In this document: piece after piece, positions 45,297 to 56,498 of the stretch | How positions within the stretch are numbered: the stretch's first letter is position 1 | Layout of the letters: the number at the start of each line of letters is the position of its first letter | Assembly: GCA_024364735.1 (NCBI GenBank) | Contig: JAGFNQ010001611.1 | Coordinates: 1-64,000 of the forward strand | Direction: 5' to 3' | DNA from: Boesenbergia rotunda | Lineage: Eukaryota > Streptophyta > Magnoliopsida > Zingiberales > Zingiberaceae | DNA: 64,000 nt | Position numbers and translations under genes: made by a program | The notes under the pieces: model-generated | Told to the model about the DNA's origin: nothing | Database searches by the model: none | The model's input: the letters and a program-made list of their open reading frames with translations, nothing else

Positions 45297-46229
45297 TTAG
45301 AATAGCTCCGGTGTGTCTCATCTCGTCCTCGCATTCCCATGTAGCTTCCTCGAACCGCTGACTTTGCCATAGGACCTTGACTAAGGGTACCTCCTTGTTC
45401 CTTAGCTTCTTGACTTCCCGATCCAAAATCTGGATAGGTCGGCTTTCATAACTTAGGTCCTCCTGAATTTGTACTGTCTGTGGCTCGATCACTTGGTCCA
45501 TATTGGGAATACACTTTTTAAGCATTGACACATGGAACACATTATGAATAGCTGACATCTCCTGAGGCAGCTCTAGCTCATATGCGACCTTGCCAACTCT
45601 TTTCAGGATCAGGTACGGTCCCACATATCGCGGACTCAGTTTTCCTCTCTTCCCAAATCTCGTCACCCCTTTCATCGGAGCCACTTTGAGGAATACCAGA
45701 TCCCCAATATCGAATTCCAGTGGCCTACGCCGGACATCTGCATAACTCTTCTGCCGACTCTGTGCAGCTTCTATCCGGTGTCGAATATTCTGTATAGCTT
45801 GGGTGGTGTCGTCGATGAGATCCATCGTGAGCCCCATCGCCTTTTTTTCACCACCTTCGTACCAACAGATCGGAGACCTACATCTCCTCCCATACAAAGC
45901 TTCATAAGGTGCCATTCCAATAGTAGCTTGGTAGATATTATTGTAAGCGAACTTCGCTAAACATAGATATCGGCACCAGCTCCCTTTGAAATCCAAGGCA
46001 CAAGCTCGTAACATGTCTTCCAACACTTGATTCACTCGTTCAGTTTGCCCGTCAGTCTGAGGATGAAAGGCAGTGCTGAATCATAGTTTTGTGCCGAGAG
46101 ACTTCTGAACACATTCCCAAAAATGCGAGGTAAAGTGACCATCCCTATCTGATATGATGGTCTTGGGGACTCCATGAAGTCTGATTATCTCCTTAGCATA
46201 CAATCGGGCTAGTGTCCTTAATAACTCCA
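45297..46229 (-). pseudogene. Integrase C-terminal half plus chromodomain, element 2
   Basis: Minus-strand homology starts about 46229 and includes the second half of the integrase core (IISDRDGHFTSHFW, FHPQTDGQTERVNQ), then the GPY-type region and chromodomain-like tail as in 15444-16142. Breaks: a TGA between the SLGTKL and FSTAFHPQTDG runs near 46080, and a short deletion near 45315 that shifts the frame, so the usual YPELF end and TAA (45297-45299) are missed and the frame runs into the LTR. The open part is 45217-46035. The first catalytic Asp region is absent. Confidence 0.9.
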
Positions 46230-46874
46230 TGATATAATTATATGCATATATCATAATTATATACTTATTTTAATCATGGGTAAACCTAATAATAGTATGC
46301 TTCCAAAATATTAGTTCTCGACCTGAGTTATGAATTATACTAGTTGTATGGTTATTATTGAATAGGTGAGATCCTATTTATTATATTACCATAAAATAAC
46401 TTAAGGTAATCTTATATATTATGTATAAGATAACAGTGAAATATTCGTTGATAATACAAATTTTTTTTTTATAAATTATAGATATAATACCTATAATTGC
46501 TTATGGGATAATATGCGTAGGTGATAACTTATAGGTTGGAAGGATACAGGTCAACCTGTATGTAGGCTCATATCAAGAACTTATATGATCGGTAAATTAA
46601 TATAGTCATATTTATACTAATTCTTATATTAGTACGCACTCTCATATTATTATCATTTGCTTTATGTAATATAATACAATTATATTATATGATTGGTAAT
46701 TCATATAATGTACAGGTTATATATCATTACGTTAACACTAGGTTCATCTTAATCACTAACATTATGATGGTGCTCAATTCATACCATGTTTATGAACATA
46801 AGGTTGAGTCACACTCATGACTAATTGTATTATGACTAACTTAGACCTTATTGGTTCGCAAAAACTAACCGAAC
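46230..46874. other. AT-rich spacer in Gy-T element 2
   Basis: No coding frame. It opens with a near-palindrome (ATAATTATATGCATATAT..TAATTAT, 46235-46262). It separates the acidic ORF from the integrase remnant and has no counterpart in element 1. Confidence 0.6.
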
Positions 46875-47630
46875 TCAATGAAATAAATGAGTTGCCATCA
46901 TGCCCATAATGAAGAATATCATGGCGGTAATTATCACTCCCTCGTTCATCTCCCCTTGGCCTGCCTCAGGATCTTCTACTGTTTCCATCAGATCCTCTTC
47001 TTCTATCTCGGGAACCTCCTCGGCCACTTCGGGGTCTTCCTCGAACATCTCCAGCATCTCGGGGTCTTCCTCAAGCATCTCGGGATCTTCCTCGATCATC
47101 GGATCTTCCTCAAACATCTCGAGCATCTCGGGATCTTCCTCAATCATCTCGGGATCCTCCTCAAACATCTCGGGACCCTCCTCGTACATCTCGGGGTCCT
47201 CCTCATACATCTTGGGATCCTCCTCATACATCTCGGGACGCTCCTCGTACATCTCGGGGTCCTCCTCATACATCTCGGGGTCCTCATCGTACATCTCGAG
47301 ATCTTCCTCAGAGTCCCCCAGATCCTCCGGAAACTCATGGTGAAGAAGTTGCCTACATAATTCCGTATATGAGATACGACATCCATGCTGCCCCCAGATC
47401 TGATAAGCAACCTCTCTCGCACGATTGGGCAATGAACGAAGCAGAGCTCCAATCCTATGGTCATCCATGAATGGAAATCCTTCCTGCTCGAGTTTCCAGA
47501 ATAGCCGGTCCAACTTTCCCATATTGCCTTGGATCCCAAGGACCGAACTATACTCCACCTCTTCTATTTGCTCCAGCAGCTCACGACTCCGCCCATGGTA
47601 ACGACTCGTGGTGCCGATCTCATGCAACAT
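46875..47630 (-). CDS. Acidic heptad-repeat ORF of Gy-T element 2
   Basis: 251 codons, intact, ATG at 47630 and stop at 46875. Residues 1-105 look globular; the run LDRLFWKLEQEGFPF..RIGALLRSLPNR weakly recalls the helical part of copia/gypsy gag proteins, but I cannot assign a family. Residues ~108-222 are tandem heptads of the type MYEEDPE (21 bp units), very acidic, with Phe, Leu or Ile replacing Tyr later on. Residues 232-251 are hydrophobic (VIITAMIFFIMGMMATHLFH), like a tail anchor. The ATG follows a strong splice acceptor directly, so the frame would be the first one in a spliced leader. It occupies the gag position. Function unknown. The plus-strand frames at 46887-47360 are its shadow. 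Confidence 0.72.
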   Translation of the reverse strand: MLHEIGTTSRYHGRSRELLEQIEEVEYSSVLGIQGNMGKLDRLFWKLEQEGFPFMDDHRIGALLRSLPNRAREVAYQIWGQHGCRISYTELCRQLLHHEFPEDLGDSEEDLEMYDEDPEMYEEDPEMYEERPEMYEEDPKMYEEDPEMYEEGPEMFEEDPEMIEEDPEMLEMFEEDPMIEEDPEMLEEDPEMLEMFEEDPEVAEEVPEIEEEDLMETVEDPEAGQGEMNEGVIITAMIFFIMGMMATHLFH

Positions 47631-48000
47631 CTGGAATTGAAAAAAAACAACACAGTCAGTACAGAACTGACAAAAACCAGTACAGAACTAGTTTTTTTTT
47701 TCAATTCACAAATGTATACAGAGAAAAGCACACAAGATAAACTCAGTTTCCTTTACCTTAATAATTACAATAAAAAAAAAAATTCTATCTCTACCCGCAT
47801 ATCTAATCCTAAAGTATTTGATCTCATAAGAAAATATATATATCATTCATAGTCACATATCCTAAAGCACATTTCATCATAAAACATCATTCATGCTTGC
47901 ATATTCTAGAATCATAGGTATCGTCCTTACGTGCATATTCTCGAATCATAATGTATCCTAAAAGTGCTTACTATCATAAAATATGCAGAGAGGTACTTAC
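47631..48000 (-). other. Probable leader intron of Gy-T element 2
   Basis: Minus-strand donor CCAA|GTAAGTACC (GT at 48000-47999) and acceptor TTTTTTTCAATTCCAG|ATG (AG at 47632-47631), 370 bases apart. A T-rich tract precedes the acceptor. Element 1 has the same donor at the same distance from its primer site. Confidence 0.7.
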
Positions 48001-48050
48001 TTGGAAGTGGCAGGAAGAAGGCTTGATGTGTGTGTAGTGAGATGGCAACG

Positions 48051-48062
48051 GCTCTGATACCA
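48051..48062 (-). promoter_or_regulatory. Primer-binding site, Gy-T element 2
   Basis: Minus strand TGGTATCAGAGC next to the 5' LTR end (48066). Confidence 0.95.
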
Positions 48063-49094
48063 ACCTGTAACGCCCACCTTTTTCCCACACCTTATGGTGT
48101 GGCGAGAAAACGGCGTTACGCTAAACATACATGTACATACAAAACATTTTAATGCAGCAGAATAAATTTTTTCTTCTACACATACTTTTAACCATGCAAC
48201 TAATACATGAAACATCTATACATGCCTAAACTTGTCATTCATGAACATAGTGTCATTGGACTTAGCATATTAACGACATGCATGACATCATGATGTAATC
48301 ATTCCATAGCTTATTCATAATCATCATAAGTCGCAAGTAACTTATCCGTAAACATCATGAGTCTTAAGTCATTCATTAGGCATAACCATTATAAACCTAG
48401 CATAGAATCTAAGGAAGCATTTCAAAAACCCAAGACATGCGATATGTGTAAATGAAAGAATCCTTTGCCAAGTCATCGCCACACACACACATACTCTTGC
48501 CCCTCTTGCTGCTTCCCTTAGTAACCTCTTGCTTGATCTGCGGTACGAGGAAAATAAGATTATAAGCACACCGGCTTAGTAAGACCCTTTCCTACTCACT
48601 AAAACCATACGTTACTTAAACATAAACATATCCAGCATCTGACATAATATAATTCTGAACATAAAACATAAGCATAGTCTTGGCGTAAATCATAAGCATA
48701 TGAACAACTAATATAGCATGATTCTTAACATAAGCATAAACCTAAACATACTTAGCATGGCATAATTCTTAACATACATGAGCATAGAACATACTTATCA
48801 GGGCATAATTCTTAACATACATGAGCATGGAACATACTTATCAGGGCATAATTCTTAACATACATGGGCATGGATCATACTTATCGTGGCATAATTCTTA
48901 ACATACATGAGCATGAAACATACTTATTCATGGCATAATTCTTGATACAGCATAAGCACAGTCTTAACATAAGCATAAACATAAAATATACTTATCCTGG
49001 CATGATGCATAACATGAATGAATGCATGGGTCAAATGCATTTACATAAGGATGCTTAATTTTAAAATCATACTTTTAAAACATAAACATAACAT

Positions 49095-49345
49095 CATTGG
49101 GGTCCCCGGCTTATACCACATACATACATCATAAGCGTGCATCCCTAAGTAAATACGAGGTAGCGAGCCCCGACCTACTAGGGTAGGAACAGCTACGGTA
49201 GTTCCAAAAACCGGGGCGTTCTTAAGGTGCCCATCCCTGTTGGACAGATGCGGTAGTCCCAAAACCGTGGACAGCTACGGTAGTCCAAAACCGAGGCGTT
49301 CTTAAGGTTCCCATCCCATGGACCCTTACTTCGGTCCGGTACAAG
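49095..49345 (-). repeat. GC-rich conserved block of Gy-T LTR (copy 4)
   Basis: Reverse-complement counterpart of 18770-19030 and nearly identical to 42778-43030. Confidence 0.87.
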
Positions 49346-50902
49346 CCCATTCATAAAATAAAATGACTATGCATGCTTCATCATTCATACTTATTTCATA
49401 ACATCATTATGCCTTCATCATTCATACTTATCATTCATACTTATCATTCGTACTTAAGGCATAACCATCATCTTTATCCATATTCTTTTATTCATAAAAA
49501 CATGACATCCATACATAATCATACTTCCAGGCATAAATATTATCTTGGTTCATAAAGCTTGTATGATCATGGTACATAATTAAACGTGCAATTCATACAT
49601 GATACATTTCATCTAGCATACATAATCCTAGTATCCATCGTAAAACAAGCATGGGTAAGCTACATATACACATGATGCATACTACCTAGGTTCATGGCAT
49701 TCATCATAAACACGCATAGACCTTCATACACATACATCCATTATAAGCATTTAACCTTCTACATGCGTCATTCTATTTATCATAACATACCCCTACATTA
49801 CTTACATATGTTCATGGTATATGATCTAAATATTCATGAGTAAAGCATAACATAGAACCTAACATACAAGGTCATGTCACATAACACATAAGCTAAGATT
49901 TTGGTAATATAAAGATCCTTACATCATGCTTTACTACATACTTACATTATGGTAACTTATAAACATGTAGCCTTGAGACCTTAGCCCAATTCAAACCCTA
50001 AATTTGGTTCTTGGCCGAAACCCTAACGGGCCATGAATCCATAGAAAATTCACCTAGGTCATGATTAACATCCCATACCTTACATATCATGCCATGGAAA
50101 ACCATTTAAACCCTTGATTGGACTTAACCCTAAGTCCTAGGCCTAAATCATGTGTTGGCCGAAACCCTAGAAGGGTAATAAGCCCATAGGAAAAATTCAT
50201 ATAAATCACCATTATTACCCATAAGATATCATAGGAAACATACTAATCATGCTTGGAAAGGTTGGAGTTTACCCTAGCCTTTTAACCTTGATGTGGCCGA
50301 AACCCTAGGGGGGTTTTAGGGTGCTACACAAACCTCCAAAATCATACTTTTATGCTTAACCTATCATGTGTAAACATTTGGAAACATAAGAGAGGTCTTT
50401 AACATGATTTTTAGCCCAAAACCTTGCTTGGTCGAAACCTTCACAAGCCCTAACTATGGATTTTTTTCAACATAGTATGCCAATAAGAACTTAGATCATG
50501 ACAAATAACTTGGAAGCTATCATACCACAGGTGAGGGGGTCTTACCTTCCCTTATCTTGGATTTAATCCTTGAATATAGAAATAGAAAGAACCTTCTTGA
50601 CTCCAAACTTGTCCTTAGCCCTTGTAGCCTAGTAGAGAGCCTTGAGTCTTCAAGATGGAGTCCTTGGTGGAATATTTCCTAAGGGGAGAACCCTTGTGGG
50701 TTTCGGCTAGAGCAAGGAGGAAGAGGAAAGAAATGACTTTGGTGGAAGAAGAGAAGGGAAAATGTAACTCTCATGCCACTTTTCTCATTGCCTTTATACC
50801 ACATTAAGGAGGGCAAGTGAAGAGTCATGGTGTCTCTTCCCTTGATGACTCTTCATTTTCCCTAAGCCTTAACCAAAATCCACTTCATTCTCTACTAGCA
50901 CA

Positions 50903-50977
50903 CCCTTGCTAGGTGAATTATTTAGTACATGCATGGTGGTACCATTGGTCCAAGGTTAAATCCTTGGTGCATGCACT
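50903..50977 (+). other. tRNA-like segment inside Gy-T LTR (copy 4)
   Basis: As at 44583-44656 but more decayed: the A-box-like part reads TAGGTGAATTATTTAG and the B-box-like part GGTTAAATCC. Confidence 0.5.
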
Positions 50978-51398
50978 TTGTTTTTATTTTTATTTTTATT
51001 TTTATTTCTCCTTATTTCCGAAAATTCCCCAAAAATTCACTCATGATCATGCTAATATCCTTAATTAAAACCCATTTATATTTATATTAAATTTCACCTA
51101 AAATCCACTAATAACCATGATCTTAGAAGAGCCCATTAGTACTTAGCTTCTCAATTTAAATGAGAAAATTATGGATAACTAGGCTAAGGTTCGTACTAGT
51201 ATCTCTAAACTCCTTCAAAACTATTTAGACATGATCAATATTTTAAAAAAAATATTGAGAAGATTTTCTGGGTCGTTACAGCTGAGGGAATTGTACTCTG
51301 GGGCTAAGTCATGAGGGGTCGAGTGCTGAGAGAAATGTACTCGGGAAGGGTAACCTTAGACTTAGGGAGTGGACAAGTCGACTGGTGAGGGGCCAGTC

Positions 51399-53233
51399 TG
51401 ATAGATGTCTATGCTAAAAGATTTGCTCTTTTATATATAAGATCATCTTTATTTTGAAAAGAGAATCATAACAACACTAGGTGCTTATTTATATTAGTAC
51501 ATGCACAAAAGTCCATTACTTTGCATTGTAGATAACATGGTGTGTGGTGACATATGGAAGATCATGTTATCAGTCCCTTGCTTTGTATAAGTAGAGGCTC
51601 ACTGTCGAGATGGAATTGGACAAGTTATCGAGATGGTTGTTGTGTAATTAGGTGTGGTTGGTCTTGACCATAGAATTACACTAGTGTACTTTGTGTGCAT
51701 TGAGCAAAACCAAAACTAGAGGTTATCCAATTTGTACTAACTTGATAATTGGATAGGACCTCAGATTTTATTATGGAGTATGATCCCTAAATCCTGATAT
51801 AATAACGGGCACATATTATTAATAATTATTTCTTTATTTACCAATGGGCGAGATCTATTCTGTTAGATCGATAGGCCCGGTAAGTTAGAAAATAATATTA
51901 ATTATATGGTATGCCATTGATTATTGATAGAATCCGTGTCCTGGTGAGTCGGGATGATGATGCCCCCTTGATGAGCTCAAAAGGTTCATCATGTTAAACC
52001 CTACAGGTGGAATTGATCCAACATGATGATAAGGTTGAGTGGTACTAATCAAGGATTCAAAAGTTAATTAATTTAAATTGTCAGCAATTTAAATTAATTA
52101 ATGGGCATTCGATATCTTAAACACGAGGGGATGGATGACTCATAATATGTGGAGCCCATATGAAAATATGGGGGTTGGTGAGGAAGTTCAATTAAGATCC
52201 TTTAGTGGAATGGATCTTAATTAATGGATCGGGTTTAGATCCATTAGCATGCCAAGATCCAACTCCTCCTCTTGGTCCCTACCTTAGCCCTATATATACC
52301 CCATGAAGTCATCAAGAAACAAGTTAATTAAGCCTCAAATTATTCCTCTCATCCTCTCCCTCTCTCTCTCCTAGGGCAAGGATCGGCCGACGGCAAGGGA
52401 TAAGAGAAGAAGGCAATTTCTTCTCTTCTCCAACCTTCTTCTTCACTTGTTGCCTGGTACAAGGAAGGAAGAGGAGTTCCTCATCTTCCTCTTGGGCGGA
52501 CGCAGCTATGGTGGTGAAGGGAAGGGCCGGCGGCGGCGCTTCTTGGCTAGGTTCCGACGGCGGCGACAACCTCTAAGGGAGGTCTTTCCGACGAGTTTTT
52601 GAGGGAGGTGATCGCTTCCTTAGCTCTTCCTTGAGTCAGCAGCAGCTGTAGGAGGAATAAGGAGGTGTTGGGCCTGAGGAGAAGGAGCCTTCCACAGTGC
52701 TTTGGCCGGCGGCAACAAAACCCTAGTTTTTGTTTGGCCGGCGCAAGGAGAGGAAGGAGAGAGGCTTAAGGTCACGTTTGGTGACTTCGGATCCCGGTAG
52801 CTCGTTGCCCACACGACGTTCGGGAGGGAAGGGACATAAGGTAGAAGGCCGCGAGGTAATATGGAAGGTATAAATCTCTCCCTAAGCTCCTTATGTTACT
52901 TTGTGACATGTTAATTAGTCTCGTCATTTCATGTGTTTTAATTAATTATTTTGATTGCGAATCATAGCTAATAATTAACTAACTGGACCTCGATCGTAGA
53001 CACAAGAACCGACGATCCACTCGTCATCTCTTCCGCGGTTGTTCGGTTAGGAGAATTACAAGGCACGATCTTTGTGATTGGCCAAGTAGTACTTCGTACC
53101 GAACGATACGATGAAGAGATGGTCGTTGGGATATGGGTCTCCATTCAAATTAAATTTTAATCAGTAGACATGGAGAGGTCTCTCAAGGATGACCAAGTAT
53201 TCGCTTAGGAAACACGCCAAGTCATACCCAACA
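51399..53233 (+). mobile_element. Cop-C solo LTR 'H' with CAGTC duplication
   Basis: 1835 bp from TGATAGATGTCTATGC to CATACCCAACA, flanked by CAGTC at 51394-51398 and 53234-53238. It aligns along its length with the Cop-C LTR at 28577-31757. No interior. The reading frames at 52324-52814 (minus) are LTR sequence. Confidence 0.9.
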
Positions 53234-53742
53234 CAGTCAACTGATAGGGTCCACAGAAAGATCAGTTGACTGGTCTAGGACCAGTCGACTGATGGTGACC
53301 AGAATTTGAATTGCCATTCAAATTTGACCAGTCGACTAGTACTGGACCAGTCGACTGGGAACAATCAAATCTGCCTCGAGCTCTATTTAAGGGGGCTCGT
53401 TTATTACTGTTTCTCATTGGTGAAACTAGCTTGGTTAGAGCTTGTTAGTAGCCTACTAGTGCTCAGGGATTGTCCAAGGGTTGTGGCAAGATTTCTCCAC
53501 CCACAAGGAGAGACAAGAACTAGCCGGAGGTGCTTCGGGGAATCATCCACCGAATGATCAGGATCGTCCACCTTATAGATAGTCGTGGAGTAGGAGTTTC
53601 ATCTCCGAACCACGTAAATTGGTGTGTCTTTCTTGTTTGTTAGTTTTAGTTTTTATTATTCCGCTTGCGCACTAACATTTGTAGAAAGAAAGATCGAAAA
53701 ATTGCTATTCACCCCCCTCTAGCAAACGGTGAGATCCCAACA

Positions 53743-54076
53743 AAATCAAGCCTTGAGGGCAAAACTTGATAAATTAGAGAAAACCCTAGATAGATTCATT
53801 ATTGGATCTAAGGGTTTAGGCATGGTGTTGAGTAGTCAAAACACCGACAATGATAGATCGGGTCTAGGATACCAATCTATGAGATCAAATGCTATAGAAA
53901 AGTCATATGCAAGGACGACATATGACTATAGCAAGGGGAAGGCCAAAAATGGAAAGGGAAAGCCATTTAAAGTGAAGAAGAAGAACTTAACCAAGGACAA
54001 GGTGTCCAAAGATAAGAAGGTTAGGGTTGTAGTCAAGAAGTACCAGAGGTACACTGGTGCGGCCTTGTCATTATAG
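53743..54076 (+). pseudogene. S2 gag C-terminal fragment
   Basis: NQALRAKLDKLEKTLDRFIIGSK resembles the end of the S1 gag (24165-24260), followed by a Lys-rich tail (KGKAKNGKGKPFKVKKKNL) to TAG at 54074-54076. It abuts the end of LTR G directly at 53742/53743: primer site, gag N-terminus and zinc knuckles are deleted. Confidence 0.85.
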
Positions 54077-54790
54077 ATGAGTCGCCTAGAAAGGTGACTA
54101 AGGCTAAGAGCTCAAGGGGGAGCTCTAGGAGTCAAGTTGGGACCCATGGTCAATGGATCTCAGGAGAATTTTTCCAGGAAGACTAGATGGGTTGTGGAAT
54201 GTGCCAAAGGATTTGGAGACAAATTTGAGTCTTAATCCTATGGATTTGGCACATCAAAAGTGAGTTACATGCATGAAAATATAACATTGGAACCATATTG
54301 CATGAAAGCTGGTTGGTAATGTGTAGATGTCATCTAAACCAATGCTAAGAATACATTGTGAATTTGTATGGGCAGAAATATCAAGAGGAAGCCATGACTA
54401 AGATTTTAGGTCAAGGTTAAATTGAACCACTTAGATAGGTTTGGATTTCGTGTCAATCTTGGGATTGGTGATAGATATATTTTTAAATATATTTTTCCCA
54501 AGTAGATATGAGTGCCATAAATCTCTTCACAAAATTTTAAAATTTTTGTAGATTTGTGGAATTAGTTATGCATTACTGAAATTGGGTCAGTAATGCAGAA
54601 AATACAAGATACCAGTCGATTGGTGCAGGGGGGAGTCGACTGGTGCATTTCGATACAGAAACTAGGGACTTCTATGCATCAGTCGATTGATCCTCTATCA
54701 GTCGACTGATCTTTCTGTTTACTCCATCAGTGGACTGGCCCAGGGGGCAGTCGACTGATGCAGCGAATCATTAAAAGCACAGCCCGCACG
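54077..54790 (+). mobile_element. S2 interior after gag
   Basis: Similar to 24300-25070 of S1. No frame. Palindromes and variants at about 54613, 54635, 54680, 54698, 54726 and 54749. Ends where a new, GC-richer stretch begins. Confidence 0.75.
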
Positions 54791-55363
54791 GGGGCGGCCG
54801 AACCTAGGGTTTCAGCGCCGCCCCTTGTTGCCACTCCTCTCCCTCGACCTCTCCAGCTACTCCAAGGCTTCCCAAGGTCCTGAAATCTTGTTTCTAGACT
54901 TCCTCCACCTTAGATTGAATCCAAGGGCAAGAGAAGCTCCCTTTCTTGAGTCATGTTTGACCATTGTCTATCATGCATCGAATGGAGATACGGTAACAAA
55001 TTGTTTAGGGGGCACTTGGTATATATTTGGCAATGGGAATGGTAATGGGTTTGATTGAGGGGTTTATGGGATTTGTGATAACCTAGTGGGGGTGGGTTAT
55101 GAAATCAAGGGTATCATATCCTTATTTTGATTCTGATTCCCATATACTAAGCATCATAAATGGGAATGAAATAGATTTCATTCCCATTCCCACCTTCTAA
55201 ACCCGCTTACCAAGCGCCCCCTTACTTCATTTTTCTCATTTAGTCCATGATTCATGACTAACTCTCTATATTTTGCTTGTTTGCCTTGTTTTTCTTCTTG
55301 ATTGGGTCATTCATAGTACATACATATGGTATTTGCATTTTAGGGTTAGGAAAATTGAAGGGT
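54791..55363 (+). other. Upstream part of the Transposase_32-like module
   Basis: GC-rich start (GCCGCCCCTTG near 54820), then ordinary sequence split by the MITE at 55008-55221. There may be more of the same reading frame here, but I cannot read it with confidence. Confidence 0.4.
55008..55221. mobile_element. MITE, PIF/Harbinger (Tourist) type
   Basis: 214 bp with 14 bp terminal inverted repeats GGGGGCACTTGGTA and TACCAAGCGCCCCC (one mismatch), flanked by TTA on both sides (55005-55007, 55222-55224). An inner inverted GGGAATGG/ATTCCC pattern adds foldback structure. TTA duplication and size fit Tourist-like MITEs; there is no coding capacity. Confidence 0.9.
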
Positions 55364-56498
55364 TGGTGAGGGACCGTCCCAACAACCTCCTATAAATCCT
55401 ACGACACTTCGGTTCCATTTCAAGGCGTGTCGGCAAAAATTTGAGAATGTTGACATTATTTTAATGAATTGTCGATATCTCAATTAGTTATACTTTTAGG
55501 AGAATACTCCTCATATCATTGAGATTATCACCCATTATGGGTTGGAGAAGTTAATGTACTGTCAGCATTACATAAATACTAATCTCTGCAAGGAATTTTA
55601 TGCAAATCTTACCTGCAGTAGTACTGATGGCATGACATATAAGTCCATGGTAGGGGGAGTCACCATTTCCTTGTCACCTGCATTATTAGGGTCATTTTTA
55701 GGGTGTTGGGTTTCTAAAAACCAATTTACAAGCTTCCCTAATGTCATTGAGCCTTTAACATTGTCTAATGTAACCATTGACCAAATTCACCGCCATTATT
55801 TCGATAGTCCTCGACCTCCTCTGTAGCGTATTTTTATAGCTAGGCGCATGACTGTAGTTAGCAACATCCATTATAAAATTATCTTAGACTGCATTTTGCC
55901 CATTATCACCAAGGGGAGGTCCAGGATTTGGCTACCTCACCTAGTGATGATGTATGCTTTAGAGAGGTGGTTGGACATTGACATCGTCCGTCATGTATTC
56001 GCATCTATTGTGCATTTTTCGCATGAGGTTTATCGAAAGATCTACATGTCATTCGGTCATATTTTGATCGAATTCTTTGAGTCTAGAGGTGTTGACATCA
56101 CTAGAGGTCAGTTTCATCAGCTATCCACGGACTACGATCGGATAGGTTCTCACCACCACTCCATGACTGGGATTGAGAGACAGCAGGGAGTGATGGTCTG
56201 GTGGCGTGGCCATGTATCCTCTAGTTTTGATGATGAGGAGGAGGTTGCTCCTGCTCCTGCTGCTGCGTCTGCTGTTGCTCTTGCGGGGATTACAGAGGAG
56301 TGGTTCTCCCGACTGGAGGCGGAGGTTCACAGACTCAGGGAGGACTTTTAGAGTTTTCAGCAGCGACGGGCTGATATATATGAGATGATGCAGCGTTGGG
56401 ACCTGATGTACCAGTCCCCTCCTCCTCCTCCTCCTGGCGGTGATGCATGGCTTCAGTATGACTTGGATGTGATGGTGTTGAGAGTGTGTTTAGCTTGA
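55364..56498 (+). pseudogene. Transposase_32-like (plant transposon protein) frame in S2
   Basis: One frame stays readable from about 55364 to TGA at 56496-56498 (~378 codons), broken only by four TAG codons (two near 55480-55500, then 55824-55826 and 56349-56351). The central part, with LCKEFYANL..GMTYKSMVGGVTISLSPALLG, recalls the 'putative plant transposon protein' domain (Pfam Transposase_32). This domain is frequent in plant genomes near retroelements and is of unknown function. The C-terminal part has an Ala/Pro-rich linker, a coiled-coil-like stretch and PPPPPP. The frame lies between gag and the 3' end, where pol would be expected. Confidence 0.68.

Larger units (their letters stand above)
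41788..51280 (-). mobile_element. Gy-T element 2, complete insertion
   Basis: 9493 bp bounded by TGTAACGCCCGCC and GGGTCGTTACA (i.e. minus-strand TGTAACGACCC to GGCGTTACA), with GCTGA at 41783-41787 and 51281-51285. Minus-sense order: 5' LTR (48066-51280), primer site, spliced leader, acidic-repeat ORF, spacer, integrase C-terminus/chromodomain, polypurine tract, 3' LTR (41788-45264). The interior is only 2.8 kb; gag of known type, protease, RT and RNase H are absent. Confidence 0.95.
48066..51280 (-). mobile_element. Gy-T element 2, 5' LTR
   Basis: 3215 bp, minus-strand TGTAACGACCCAG at 51280 to GGCGTTACA at 48066. It is closely similar to 41788-45264. Contains the GC-rich block (49095-49345) and the tRNA-like segment (50903-50977). 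The closeness of the two LTRs suggests a fairly recent insertion. Confidence 0.93.
41247..53742 (+). mobile_element. S2 LTR 'G', split by two insertions
   Basis: Begins TGTTGGGGCAATCAGCCC right after a polypurine tract and ends GAGATCCCAACA at 53742. With the Gy-T element (41788-51285) and the Cop-C LTR (51399-53238) taken out it is about 1.16 kb. Part of it (41440-41760) looks internally duplicated compared with LTR F. TATA box CTCTATTTAAGG near 53383-53394; palindromes at about 51365, 53258, 53280, 53328 and 53345. The interior on the right lacks a primer site, so only the left side is a normal LTR border. Confidence 0.88.

Noticed and set aside
46887..47360. Plus-strand frames rich in Ser/Gly or His/Leu repeats
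   Set aside because: They are shadows of the minus-strand acidic heptad repeat; the minus frame has the splice acceptor, the right place in the element and a non-repetitive N-terminal part.
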